Notes: generated from the sequence alone by a model not told the origin. 33,575 nucleotides of DNA from an uncultured Thalassovita sp. (GCA_937129345.1 CAKZMZ010000311.1:1-33575); one strand, 5' to 3'. Positions 16,898-25,806 are shown, counted from the stretch's first letter. Numbers and translations are program-made.

Positions 16898-17078
16898 TTT
16901 AAAAAAAGGTAATGAAAATTGATTTATTAGATTTTAACCTACCTATTGTTCATTAAAGATTTAATGCTCTGAGAAAAGATGGTCAACCAATAAATAATTA
17001 TACAGCAAGTACTCTTTTTATCTAGCAATCCTCATCAGGTATGCTTAATTTGGACTTCTGTAAAGAAAATAACAGAAG

Positions 17079-18077
17079 ATGACACACCATGCAGTTACTG
17101 CCCCCTTTGATCACGAATTGCTTGACCATAAAATTCCCGACATAGATAAAGAAAAACTTGAAAAATACTGTCAGCAGATTTATAGTATAGTAGGAAGGGA
17201 GTCTATCGACAATGAGCCCATACAAGATGACACAGTGAGTGCTTACTACAAAATTTCTAGAATACTCTACAGGCATTTTCACTCTTTGCATGGGGCAATG
17301 CATTTACCAATTGCCGAAAGCCCTTCGCAAAAGCATCATGAAAAGCTGCTATTTCAAGCAAAAGCCATTGGGCATTTTATACAAAAAAATAGCTATAAAC
17401 AGGTGCTAGAACTGGGTTGTGGTATGGGCTTTAACGGGAATTACCTGGCAAAAAAATTAGTAAATGTGCAATTTACTGCTCTTGATTTAACTCCTGCAAA
17501 CCTGCGTTTTGCAAAAAAAAATGCGTCTGCTTCGGGTAACATTCATTTTCTCCAACAAAACTTTGATGAGTTGGCATTAAATAGTACTTACGATTTAATC
17601 TACAGCGTAGAGACCTTATGCCACTCTAAAGATATTGGCTTGCTCATTAAAAAACTTAGTAAGCAGCTAAACCCGGGAGGAAGGATAATTATTTTTGATG
17701 GATACATAAAATCGAAAGCTAGAAACCTTGAAACATCCGTTGAAAAGAAAGCCTACAAACTCATGTCTTGGGGTTTTGCTATGGAGCGGTTTCAAACAAT
17801 AAATGAGGTTTTGGAGGCTGCCGATCAATCGGGTCTACAAATTGTTCAAACCACAGATTTCTCAAAAAATGTACTCTCTAATTTATTGGCTTTTCAAAAA
17901 GGTGCGATGCATGTATTGAATTACACTTGGTTACTTAAAGCACTTACCCGATTGGGAATACTGCCCAATGCTTTGATCAAGCAAATAACAGCTGGACTGC
18001 TAAGCGCTTATTTCGTACGGATCAATTATATAGGTTATTATCAGATAGAACTTAAAAAAGGATTGCAACCTCAATGA
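17079..18077 (+). CDS. Class I SAM-dependent methyltransferase
   Basis: A 332-residue cytoplasmic methyltransferase. The glycine-rich SAM-binding loop is VLELGCGMGFNG at residues 109-120. The acidic end of strand 2 is ALDLTPANLRFAKKN, motif II/III is DLIYSVETLCHSKD, and the post-core strand GGRIIIFDGYI follows. The roughly 105-residue N-terminal extension and the C-terminal helices resemble small-molecule methyltransferases of the sterol/tocopherol type, but the substrate is unknown. It follows the susCD terminator and precedes the histidine kinase gene by about 120 bp, so it may be its own unit. No promoter box with a confident match was found upstream. Confidence 0.87.
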   Translation: MTHHAVTAPFDHELLDHKIPDIDKEKLEKYCQQIYSIVGRESIDNEPIQDDTVSAYYKISRILYRHFHSLHGAMHLPIAESPSQKHHEKLLFQAKAIGHFIQKNSYKQVLELGCGMGFNGNYLAKKLVNVQFTALDLTPANLRFAKKNASASGNIHFLQQNFDELALNSTYDLIYSVETLCHSKDIGLLIKKLSKQLNPGGRIIIFDGYIKSKARNLETSVEKKAYKLMSWGFAMERFQTINEVLEAADQSGLQIVQTTDFSKNVLSNLLAFQKGAMHVLNYTWLLKALTRLGILPNALIKQITAGLLSAYFVRINYIGYYQIELKKGLQPQ

Positions 18078-18200
18078 AAACTCAAAAAAGTTATTCAACA
18101 TTCTAACAATTTATTCTTTTCTATGATTTGAGCTATGTATTTCATAAATTAAGAGAAGCGTTTCGTGTTTCTTGCCAACCGTATTTTTTCTCTACTGTTC

Positions 18201-21200
18201 ATGAAAGAAGAATTTTTTAGACTACTTCAAAAAGACATGTCAGTTGTTGATTTTATTCAGCAAGGTGCTGATGTTGGCTTTACTATCAAAAAATTAGATG
18301 CTGAGCAAGTCGAGTGGAGCAGTGCCGCTTTTTGGGATGTTTTTGGTATAGGCGAACCCGATAAAAGCCAACATGCGCAATTGAGAAAACAGCGTATTTT
18401 AGCCGAGGATTACGAAAAAGAAAATAGGCTCATTAAAGAAAAAGACACTTATAGCTATATCTTAAAGGTAAAAAAATCGGAACAAGAAGTATTTTCTTTG
18501 GGCTGTTCATTTAAGAAAATAGGCGATTACGCGATTATAAAGTATGCCAGGATAGGCACCAATCTCTCTTTGCTGTTTGGGCAAAAGTTTACAGATTTCT
18601 CTAAAGATTTGGTTGCCATCATTAATGAAAAATTTCAATTTGAATATGTAAACCAAGAATTGGACAAAACATTGGGATATGATGCGGGTCAACTTATCGG
18701 TAAATCAATAGAGCAGTTCTTACATGAAGAAGACAAACTGCAGCATATAGCCGCTTGGGAAGACCTGTTTAGTAGTCCTTCAGAACCTCGTAATACGATT
18801 AGTAGGGTTAAGAAAAGAGATGGGGACTTTATATGGCTAGAGTGGCGGGCTGTAGCCAACGCAGATTTTAACGCAGCCTTTTTTGTTGCTAAAGATATTA
18901 CAGAAGCCAAGCAAAAAGAAGCTTTGCAAAAAAGTCTGAATAAGTCCTTGCTCTCTCTTTCAAATCTTCCAGGCTTGATTGATAATAACTTTACTGACTT
19001 TATAAAACATCTTGTAATTGAAGTAGCCAAAAAATTAAAAGTAGACCGATTTTCTTTTTGGAGATTCTTAGATAAAGAAGAAGGCATACAGCTAGAGTTT
19101 CTTTACGATGGCAGATTTAATTTTATAGAAAACGGCACCATATTTAAAAAAAATGATTATCCCAACTATTTCAACGCCATAATTAATAATAGAGAACTTG
19201 CTGTAGTAAATGCAGCAGAAAATAAAAAAACACAAGATTTTGCAGGAAATTACCTTGACGAGTTCAAGATAAAGTCTCTACTGGATGTACAGGTTTTTGT
19301 TGGCGATAAATGTATTGGTGTTTTGTGCGCCGAGACTAGGAAAAAAAGAGCTTGGAAATACGAAGAATGTAATTACCTCTCATCTATTGCAGAAATATTT
19401 TCAACAACTTATGCGGTTAGTGAAAAAAGAGAAATAGAAAAAAAACTGAAAGACAGCCAAGCGCTCTACAAATCTTTGGTCAATGCCATGCCGCATTTTA
19501 TCTACAGAACCGATTTAGATGGTCGGGTAACTTTTGCCAATGATGCTATTCTACAAGATTTGGGGATGAGCAGGGATGAGATCGTAGGGAAAATCGGTTA
19601 TGACTTATTTCCTGAAGAACTCTCGATAAAATATAAGAAAGACGATCAGTATATCATTGAAAACAATGCGGTGTTTAGAGACACAGAGCTTCATTTTTTT
19701 AAGGGTGAAGACAAGGTGAAATATGTAGAGGTTGTAAAATTGCCTGTACTAGATGCCAATGGCAATATGGAAGGTATACAAGGGATTTACTGGGATGTTA
19801 CTGAATACAAAAGCAAAGAAATATCAAAAAACAAGCTGCTCGAAAAATTGAAAAGGCAAAATGAAGAATTAACGGCAGTTAGGAATCGTCTTGAATTCAT
19901 CAATAAATTTTCTACCAATGTTTTAACACAAAACACGCTTGAAGAAATAGCCGAAGTATTGGTAAACAGCGCCTGCTATGATTATTCATTATCTCACAGC
20001 CTTGTGTTTGTAAAGCATTTTTCTAGAGATACCTACGAAAAAATTGCAGAAGCGAGTGAACCCTCAAATAAAATTAAGAGTAGGGCTTTTGTTGATGATA
20101 TTCAGGATTTTATCTCAAATTCTTTAGATACAGTTGAAGTTTATTCGGCAGAGGCGAGCGAAATATTTGAGAAAAACAATGTTGAGTTGGGGAGTGACTG
20201 GAAGTGGATTTTTATTCCATTAAAAATTGATGTAAGGTCTGTAGGTGTTTTGGTGGTTGGCTGCGAAGAATCAATAGACGAGCAAGGACTTATTGAAAAG
20301 CTGGAAGCACTTTGCCGCATCGTTGCTATGCGCATCCAAAATAGTATTGGCGAGATCAAGCAAAAGGAAACCGACACCAAATTGCGCAAAAATGAAGAAC
20401 TTTATAAGTCTATTATTGATGCAGTGGGAGAAGGCATTGTAGTGCAGGATAGTGATGACGAGATCAAAGTGACCAATAAATCGGCCTCTCGCATATTAGG
20501 CCTAACAGAAAATCAATTATTGGGCAGAGATTCTTTTGATCCATTGTGGCAATCAACTCATGCAGACGGTACGCCTTTATTACCCGAACAGCACCCCTCA
20601 ATGGTTACTATAAAAACAGGTAAGCCGGTAGATAACTTTATGATGTGTGTAAACACTGGTAAGGGAGAGAAAAAATATATTTCTGTAAATACGCGTCCTG
20701 TTAAAGATCAACACGGGCACATGTACGGTTCAGTAGCGTCTTTTTCTGATATTACTGCTAAAGTTATTGCAGAAAAAGAGGTAAAACGCTTGGCACATGT
20801 TGCCGAAAAAAGTGGAGAGATCATCTTAACCTGTAATGCTTCAGGTAAAATATTTTGGGTAAATGCCGCTATTGCAGATGTGTTAGGCTACAATCCGGAA
20901 GAGGTAATTGGCAAAGAACCGGGAAACATCATTAAAAGCGATAACTCTGATAAGCTCACAATTTCAGATTTAGCCACAGCTTTGCAAAAACATCTTAATT
21001 TTACCGCTACCCTAGGCGGCACAAAAAAAGACAGTTCGCTTTGTTGGATCAGTTACGAAGTAACCCCAATTTTTGATAACAATAACAAGTTTTTGTACAG
21101 CATAGTTGTCATGAAAGACGACACAGAACTGATCAAAAGGCAAAAAGAATTAGAGCGCTTACTAAAGTCTACCGTTGATCAAAACGAAAGACTAAGAGAA

Positions 21201-21851
21201 TATTCTTATATTACATCGCACAACATTCGCTCTTCTGTGGCTAACATTATTGCCCTGAGCGATTTACTGCTGCAAGACCCTAACGAAGTAAGCTATGTAG
21301 AGTTGATCAACAAGACCATTCACAAGCTTGATTTGACCATAAAGAACATCAACCAACTATTAAACCTAGAAGAATCGCTCGATGAAAAGGATATGATTCC
21401 CTGTCAACTATTAGAGACGATTAAGCGTACCTTGAGTTTGCACAATGAGCTTATAAAACAGAAGGGAGCCAACATAAAAGTGCACGTACCTGCTCAATTG
21501 CATGTTAGAGCCATACCCGCTTACTTAGATAGTATTTTTTACAACCTTGTTACCAACGCTTTAAAATATGGTATTACGGAGCTATCTAAACAGATAGAGA
21601 TCAAGGCTTTTAGATTGGGGGATAGGGTTACGGTCCAAGTCAAAGATTACGGACTAGGCATCGATACTTTAAAATTCAAAGAAAAATTGTTTAAATTAGG
21701 AAGCCGCTTTCATGAACAAATAAGCGATGGACAGGGTATGGGGCTGTTTATTACTAAAAGACAAGTAGAAAACTTGGGCGGTAATATTGAAGTAGAAAGC
21801 AAAAAGGGGCTTCATACGATTTTTAAAGTAACGCTGCGTGTACATGAGTAG
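18201..21851 (+). CDS. Large multi-PAS/GAF sensor histidine kinase
   Basis: A 1216-residue kinase from the ATG at 18201. A GTG at 18165 would add 12 residues and is less likely. No transmembrane segments are evident, so sensing is probably cytoplasmic. Domain order is PAS (about 10-120), PAS (about 125-235, GYDAGQLIGKSIEQF), GAF (about 260-410), PAS (about 420-540), short coil, GAF (about 565-725), PAS (about 735-860), PAS (about 865-980), DHp and HATPase. The phosphoacceptor is His1007 in SHNIRSSVANI. The HATPase shows the N box (FYNLVTNALKYG), DYGLGID and GQGMGLFITK. Its end overlaps the response-regulator start by 8 bp, so the two form a phosphorelay pair. The signal is unknown; two GAF domains suggest small-molecule or redox input. 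Confidence 0.93.
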   Translation: MKEEFFRLLQKDMSVVDFIQQGADVGFTIKKLDAEQVEWSSAAFWDVFGIGEPDKSQHAQLRKQRILAEDYEKENRLIKEKDTYSYILKVKKSEQEVFSLGCSFKKIGDYAIIKYARIGTNLSLLFGQKFTDFSKDLVAIINEKFQFEYVNQELDKTLGYDAGQLIGKSIEQFLHEEDKLQHIAAWEDLFSSPSEPRNTISRVKKRDGDFIWLEWRAVANADFNAAFFVAKDITEAKQKEALQKSLNKSLLSLSNLPGLIDNNFTDFIKHLVIEVAKKLKVDRFSFWRFLDKEEGIQLEFLYDGRFNFIENGTIFKKNDYPNYFNAIINNRELAVVNAAENKKTQDFAGNYLDEFKIKSLLDVQVFVGDKCIGVLCAETRKKRAWKYEECNYLSSIAEIFSTTYAVSEKREIEKKLKDSQALYKSLVNAMPHFIYRTDLDGRVTFANDAILQDLGMSRDEIVGKIGYDLFPEELSIKYKKDDQYIIENNAVFRDTELHFFKGEDKVKYVEVVKLPVLDANGNMEGIQGIYWDVTEYKSKEISKNKLLEKLKRQNEELTAVRNRLEFINKFSTNVLTQNTLEEIAEVLVNSACYDYSLSHSLVFVKHFSRDTYEKIAEASEPSNKIKSRAFVDDIQDFISNSLDTVEVYSAEASEIFEKNNVELGSDWKWIFIPLKIDVRSVGVLVVGCEESIDEQGLIEKLEALCRIVAMRIQNSIGEIKQKETDTKLRKNEELYKSIIDAVGEGIVVQDSDDEIKVTNKSASRILGLTENQLLGRDSFDPLWQSTHADGTPLLPEQHPSMVTIKTGKPVDNFMMCVNTGKGEKKYISVNTRPVKDQHGHMYGSVASFSDITAKVIAEKEVKRLAHVAEKSGEIILTCNASGKIFWVNAAIADVLGYNPEEVIGKEPGNIIKSDNSDKLTISDLATALQKHLNFTATLGGTKKDSSLCWISYEVTPIFDNNNKFLYSIVVMKDDTELIKRQKELERLLKSTVDQNERLREYSYITSHNIRSSVANIIALSDLLLQDPNEVSYVELINKTIHKLDLTIKNINQLLNLEESLDEKDMIPCQLLETIKRTLSLHNELIKQKGANIKVHVPAQLHVRAIPAYLDSIFYNLVTNALKYGITELSKQIEIKAFRLGDRVTVQVKDYGLGIDTLKFKEKLFKLGSRFHEQISDGQGMGLFITKRQVENLGGNIEVESKKGLHTIFKVTLRVHE

Positions 21852-22194
21852 AGATATACTTTTGGTTGATGATGACGAGATTTTTATACTGACAGCTTCT
21901 GTTGTATTGAAAAAAGCTTATCCTGGCAGCAATATTTTGATTGCAAAAAATGGAGAAGAAGCGCTTAAATTACTAGATAAACAATCTCCCGATTTGATTT
22001 TGTTAGATTTGAATATGCCAATCATGGATGGTTGGGATTTCTTAAGCGCAGCCGCGAACAAGCCATTGCCACCTATTTTCATAGTAAGCTCTTCTGTAGA
22101 TCCTAAAGAAAAAGAGAAGGCATCTGCCATGAAACAAGTAAAAGGTTTTATTGAAAAGCCTCTCGATGCCAAAAAGATAGTCGGGCTTTTATGA
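21844..22194 (+). CDS. Single-domain response regulator (receiver only)
   Basis: A 116-residue CheY-like receiver without an output domain. The acidic pocket is DDDE near the N-terminus, the phosphoacceptor Asp is in LILLDLNMPIMDGW, the conserved switch Ser is in IVSSSVDP, and the conserved Lys is in FIEKPLD. The ATG at 21844 overlaps the kinase stop region; a GTG at 21838 is a weaker alternative. Lacking a DNA-binding output, it probably passes phosphate onward or acts by protein contact. Its partner is the adjacent kinase. Confidence 0.92.
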   Translation: MSRDILLVDDDEIFILTASVVLKKAYPGSNILIAKNGEEALKLLDKQSPDLILLDLNMPIMDGWDFLSAAANKPLPPIFIVSSSVDPKEKEKASAMKQVKGFIEKPLDAKKIVGLL

Positions 22195-22209
22195 TTTTTC
22201 ATTAAGTTT

Positions 22210-22259
22210 AGGAGTGATTTTATCTCTCTTCCCCTTTGGGAAAACAAACCATAACTCCT
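22210..22259 (+). promoter_or_regulatory. Nested stem-loop upstream of the sulfatase
   Basis: AGGAGT (22210-22215) pairs with ACTCCT (22254-22259), and inside it TTCCC (22229-22233) pairs with GGGAA (22238-22242). The element ends 7 bp before the sulfatase ATG. It could be a leader structure or an operator. No T-run follows, so it is not a clear terminator for the response regulator. Confidence 0.3.
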
Positions 22260-22266
22260 TTACCAA

Positions 22267-23640
22267 ATGTTTGTAAAGATTTACCTATCTCTGCTTTTAT
22301 TGGTCATTTCTCTAACAAAAGGCGAGCTACAAAAGGCTGCCCAAGAGCAACCCAACATACTTTTAATTTTTACGGATGATCAAGGGTACCACGATGTATC
22401 TTATTATGGAACTGAGGATATCAGGACTCCTAACATAGACCTGATTGCCAAAGAAGGTATGCGCTTCGATAATTTTTATGCAAATTGTCCGGTTTGCTCA
22501 CCTACGAGAGCGGCGCTTCTAACAGGGCGCTATCAAGACTATGTGGGCGTACCTGGGGTAATAAGGACAAACCCTGCAAATAGCTGGGGTTACTTAGACC
22601 CAACGGCAACGCTTTTGCCGCAAGAACTTAAAATGGCGGGTTACCACACGGCATTAATAGGTAAGTGGCATTTGGGCTTAGAGTCACCCAATACACCTGT
22701 AGAGCGCGGCTTTGATTACTTTCATGGCTGGTTGGGCGATATGATGGACGATTACTGGACACACAGAAGGCATGGCATCAATTACATGCGGTTCAATGGC
22801 AAGGAAATAGATTCAGAAGGGCATGCAACCGATTTGTTTACAGATTGGTCAGTAGATTACATAAAAAGCCAAGCCAATGACAATAGGCCTTTCTTTCTTT
22901 ATCTTGCTTACAATGCGCCTCACTTTCCTGTGCAACCGCCCGAAGATTGGCTTGCCAGAGTTAAGGCCAGAGAAAAAGGAATGGATGAAACGCGGGCAAA
23001 ACTAGTCGCATTTATAGAACATATGGACGATGGTATTGGCAGAGTAATCGAGGCTTTAAAGGAATCTGGCCAATATGAAAATACACTAATTGTTTTTAGT
23101 AGTGATAATGGCGGTCATCTGCCAAGTAAAGCTAATAACGGTCCTCTAAGAGATGGCAAACAAAGTATGTACGAGGGCGGACTTAAAGTACCTACTTGTA
23201 TAAGTTGGCCCGGTAAAATAAAAGCAAATAGCATTAACACAAACAACCGGCTTTCTATGGATATTTACCCAACTTTGCTCGAGGTAGCAGGTGCAAAACC
23301 AAATAATACAATTGAGGGGCAAAGCTTTTATACAGAACTCTTGGGAGGCGAGCCTGTAAAAAAAGCACAAGTTAGGCCTCTTTATTTTACCAGAAGGGAA
23401 GGGGGCACCCGCTATGGAGGACAATCCATCTATGCTGTTCGCTTTGGCGATTGGAAACTGCTGCAAAACAGCCCTTATGAACCTTATGAGCTTTACAATT
23501 TAAAAGATGATCCCAAAGAGGAAAATGACTTAATGGGTGTTGAAACAGATAAATATAAAGAACTTAATAAACTATTGATGAAACACCTACAAAAAGGTGG
23601 GGCAGTGCCTTGGCAAGCGCCTGCAACGGCAGATAAGTAA
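22267..23640 (+). CDS. Exported sulfatase (type I, formylglycine-dependent)
   Basis: A 457-residue exported enzyme with an N-terminal hydrophobic signal (FVKIYLSLLLLVISLTKG). The sulfatase core starts at PNILLIFTDDQG, with metal ligands Asp37 and Asp38. The catalytic motif is Cys77-Ser-Pro-Thr-Arg81 (VCSPTRAALLTG), where Cys is converted to formylglycine by anSME. Other family blocks are ALIGKWHLG, APHFPVQPP and the late metal site VFSSDNGG. No maturase gene is in the window. The length is close to compact arylsulfatases. Sulfated sugars or glycans are the likely substrate class, which fits a marine lifestyle. The specific substrate is not readable. Confidence 0.93.
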   Translation: MFVKIYLSLLLLVISLTKGELQKAAQEQPNILLIFTDDQGYHDVSYYGTEDIRTPNIDLIAKEGMRFDNFYANCPVCSPTRAALLTGRYQDYVGVPGVIRTNPANSWGYLDPTATLLPQELKMAGYHTALIGKWHLGLESPNTPVERGFDYFHGWLGDMMDDYWTHRRHGINYMRFNGKEIDSEGHATDLFTDWSVDYIKSQANDNRPFFLYLAYNAPHFPVQPPEDWLARVKAREKGMDETRAKLVAFIEHMDDGIGRVIEALKESGQYENTLIVFSSDNGGHLPSKANNGPLRDGKQSMYEGGLKVPTCISWPGKIKANSINTNNRLSMDIYPTLLEVAGAKPNNTIEGQSFYTELLGGEPVKKAQVRPLYFTRREGGTRYGGQSIYAVRFGDWKLLQNSPYEPYELYNLKDDPKEENDLMGVETDKYKELNKLLMKHLQKGGAVPWQAPATADK

Positions 23641-23646
23641 ATTTCT

Positions 23647-23686
23647 AGTAGCTACTCAGGAATAATTCCTTATAGAGGTTTATAAG
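23647..23686. other. Three adjacent palindromes after the sulfatase
   Basis: AGTAGCTACT (23647-23656), GGAATAATTCC (23659-23669) and CTTATA...TATAAG (23669-23686) lie back to back downstream of the sulfatase stop. No T-run follows, so a terminator role is doubtful. Confidence 0.3.
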
Positions 23687-23790
23687 TGGATTGTGAGCTA
23701 GCGCACTGCGCCACTACACTTCGCCAAAATTTACAGCTAATTTTGAAACACGTAGAGTAGGTTGATGCATAAAACTTGATGTGCAGCTTC

Positions 23791-23826
23791 GCGACTTTTC
23801 AAGCGACTTTTCAAGCGACTTACCAA
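23791..23826. repeat. Three tandem 12-bp repeats, inverted copy of the left-edge repeat
   Basis: GCGACTTTTCAA occurs twice in a row and then as GCGACTTACCAA. Its reverse complement TTGAAAAGTCGC matches the TTGAGAAAGTCGC unit at the left edge of the window. The array lies in the gap between the sulfatase and the convergent TPR/propeller gene. Confidence 0.6.
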
Positions 23827-23854
23827 GAAGCGGGTCTTCAAATGGTAAAAGCAT

Positions 23855-25114
23855 TTATAGCTTGATCTTAAGAATGAGCGGCTGCTGCAGTTTTTCAGGG
23901 ATTTGCTGCATGTTCCCACTATAAGCACTCCAAGGACTATTGGCAATATAATATAATTCATCTTGGCTAATAACGCCCAAAGTAGGCTCGTTCATTTCAG
24001 GCAAAGCTTTGTCTAAATACTCTAGGTTTGTTATGCTATTGCCTTGCTCGTTCAATTGAAATTGTACAACTTGGTAAGGTTGTAATCCATTACATATTGC
24101 TATTAAATGGTTATGATAAAAATACAAACCATCTATGCCTTTTAAAGGATGCAAAGTTTCGTTGGTCAATTTCTTTAGCGACTTACTTTTCACATCAACC
24201 AAAAACAGCCCATACCTATAATCTGTAATATAGAATTGTTCGCCATTAGGCTTAAAGGAAATACCTTGCAGAGAAATAAGTTCATCTAAGTAAAGCCACT
24301 CTTCAGTGATTTCTTTTGCTCTATTTACTTTGTAAATGGCAGGATGTGCAGTTGAACCACTAGTGCTGTACACTGTTCCGTTCGGTGCAATGGCCAGATC
24401 ACCCAACCAAGCAGCAGAGTCCTCAACGGGAAATGTGCCCAACAACTCTTTAGTAGCTATATCGAAACACAAAACAGCGGCTTTGCCTGCTAGTGCTTCT
24501 GTATAGCCTTGCATCTGAGGCACAGCTGTACTACAAACCCAAAGCAAGTCTCTTTGCTGATCAACGGCCATGCCCATAATTGCAAAAAGTGCATTTCCTT
24601 CATAAAAAACAGATACTTGCTTATCTGCATCGATTTTAAGGATTTTTCTTTGATGCACACTGCCTACATAAAATGAGCCTGATTCTTTATGAAAAGCCAT
24701 TCCTTCGGGATGCAGGGTTTTATCGGCTAGCTCAATGAAAACCTTACTTTTTTGCACAGATGCTTTAAGTAGGTTTGCCTGAGCAAGCAATTCTTTATAA
24801 GAGGCTTTTTCTCTTAATGAAGAAAAGTCCTCGTCTTGCAAGTCTATGTTGGCATTCATATAAATTACGCCATTTAAGGTTTTTATGGCTTTTTCGGGGA
24901 GTTGGTTCAGGGCTTGGGCTTTTGCCAAATTTTGGAGTATTACAGGATGCCCAGATCTAAGGCTATCTGCTTGTTGCATATGTTTTAAAAACATTGCATA
25001 CTCTTTTTGCTTGTATGCTTGCAAGCCCGCTTCATATATTTCTTGCAAGTCTTGGGCCCCTGAACAAAATGCAGTATTGAGGCACAGAAAGAGGATTGGT
25101 AAAAAAGATTTCAT
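23855..25114 (-). CDS. Exported TPR plus SMP-30/gluconolactonase-like beta-propeller protein
   Basis: A 419-residue exported protein from the ATG at 25114; the longer reading frame starting at 25192 has an implausible N-terminus, while the second start gives a clean signal peptide (MKSFLPILFLCLNTAFCSGA). Residues about 25-120 form a TPR-like helical region (YEAGLQAYKQKEYAMFLKHM, KAIKTLNGVIYMN). The rest resembles a six-bladed SMP-30/NHL propeller (LHPEGMAFHKESGSFYVGSV, WLGDLAIAPNGTVYSTS, QGISFKPNGEQFYITDY). Function is unknown. Binding or hydrolysis of a small ligand, or a scaffold, are options. It is convergent with the sulfatase. Confidence 0.72.
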   Translation of the reverse strand: MKSFLPILFLCLNTAFCSGAQDLQEIYEAGLQAYKQKEYAMFLKHMQQADSLRSGHPVILQNLAKAQALNQLPEKAIKTLNGVIYMNANIDLQDEDFSSLREKASYKELLAQANLLKASVQKSKVFIELADKTLHPEGMAFHKESGSFYVGSVHQRKILKIDADKQVSVFYEGNALFAIMGMAVDQQRDLLWVCSTAVPQMQGYTEALAGKAAVLCFDIATKELLGTFPVEDSAAWLGDLAIAPNGTVYSTSGSTAHPAIYKVNRAKEITEEWLYLDELISLQGISFKPNGEQFYITDYRYGLFLVDVKSKSLKKLTNETLHPLKGIDGLYFYHNHLIAICNGLQPYQVVQFQLNEQGNSITNLEYLDKALPEMNEPTLGVISQDELYYIANSPWSAYSGNMQQIPEKLQQPLILKIKL

Positions 25115-25256
25115 AAAAAATATACCGTTATATTGTGGCAATATAGGGCACTCAATAAGTAAATGCCACAACTTTAACCTGCCGATTTTCAATTTCCCGT
25201 AGTATGGGTGAAATATAATTTCATCAAAAAAGAAAATACGGAAACATTAATTATAT

Positions 25257-25291
25257 TTATATGTTACAACATATAATGGTATAACATATAA
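25257..25291 (+). promoter_or_regulatory. Three-half-site operator candidate before the SnoaL-like gene
   Basis: TTATATGTT (25257-25265) and AACATATAA (25268-25276) make a perfect inverted repeat with a 2-bp centre. A third identical half-site, AACATATAA, follows at 25283-25291, 15 bp from its twin, ending 10 bp before the ATG at 25302. The region is A/T-rich, so some symmetry is expected, but 9-bp exact repetition is more than chance would suggest. Confidence 0.45.
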
Positions 25292-25301
25292 ATAAAATCC
25301 T

Positions 25302-25661
25302 ATGAGTACAATTAAAGAAAACGTAGAAGAACTTAACAGCATGATTTTGAACGGCGAAATCTTGCCAGCTTTTGAAAAGTTTTATTCTGACGAAGTAGTG
25401 ATGCAAGACAACGACACAGAGCCAAGAAAAGGAAAGGCCGCTTGCAGAAAATTTGAAGAAGATTTTGTAAACAGCCTTACTGCATTTAGAGGCGCCGAGG
25501 TAAAAAATGTATTGGTGAGCGAAGAAGCAGGTATTGCCGCTATTGAATGGGCATTTGACTACTCGCACAAAGAGTGGGGCGATCGCAACTACACCCAAGT
25601 TGCTGTACAAAGATGGGTAGATGGCAAAATAGTTAGCGAGCAGTTTATGTACAATTCATGA
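25302..25661 (+). CDS. SnoaL-like / NTF2-fold protein
   Basis: A 119-residue soluble protein with the cone-shaped NTF2-like pattern: an N-terminal helix pair with LPAFEKFYSDEVVMQDN, a GKAACRKFEEDFVNSL helix and a C-terminal antiparallel sheet (AIEWAFDYSHKEWGDRNYTQVAVQRWVDGKIVSEQFMY). No catalytic residues can be named. SnoaL-like proteins range from isomerases to ligand binders. It is flanked by an operator-like repeat upstream and a strong terminator downstream, so it appears to be a single-gene unit. Confidence 0.8.
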   Translation: MSTIKENVEELNSMILNGEILPAFEKFYSDEVVMQDNDTEPRKGKAACRKFEEDFVNSLTAFRGAEVKNVLVSEEAGIAAIEWAFDYSHKEWGDRNYTQVAVQRWVDGKIVSEQFMYNS

Positions 25662-25682
25662 TGGGTTTTTAGCCTTCTTCCA

Positions 25683-25721
25683 AAAGGTCTCTCAGTGCAA
25701 TTGCTGAAAGACCTTTTTTTT
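25683..25721 (+). terminator. Rho-independent terminator after the SnoaL-like gene
   Basis: AAAGGTCTCTCAG (25683-25695) pairs with CTGAAAGACCTTT (25704-25716) with one mismatch, followed by more T residues. Confidence 0.85.
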
Positions 25722-25790
25722 AAAAAAGGATTTCCATTATGTCTTTGTAGTATAAATATGCTAAAAAATGGGCTTGACAGTATTATTAAA

Positions 25791-25806
25791 CATAATGCAC
25801 ATTATG
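25791..25806 (+). promoter_or_regulatory. 16-bp inverted repeat upstream of the metal operon
   Basis: CATAATG (25791-25797) and CATTATG (25800-25806) are perfect inverted arms with a 2-bp centre. The element lies upstream of the promoter elements at 25828-25861 and may be an activator or repressor site. Confidence 0.4.

Noticed and set aside
23791-23826. CRISPR array
   Set aside because: The units are only 12 bp, directly adjoining with no spacers, and no cas gene is nearby.
25115-25192. N-terminal extension of the TPR/propeller protein
   Set aside because: The internal ATG at 25114 begins a good signal peptide, whereas the extension would bury it behind 26 unrelated residues.
25774-25806. 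Sigma-70-like TTGACA promoter upstream of the HYC gene
   Set aside because: TTGACA is present but there is no TATAAT at the right distance, and Bacteroidota housekeeping promoters use TAnnTTTG, which is found closer to the gene.
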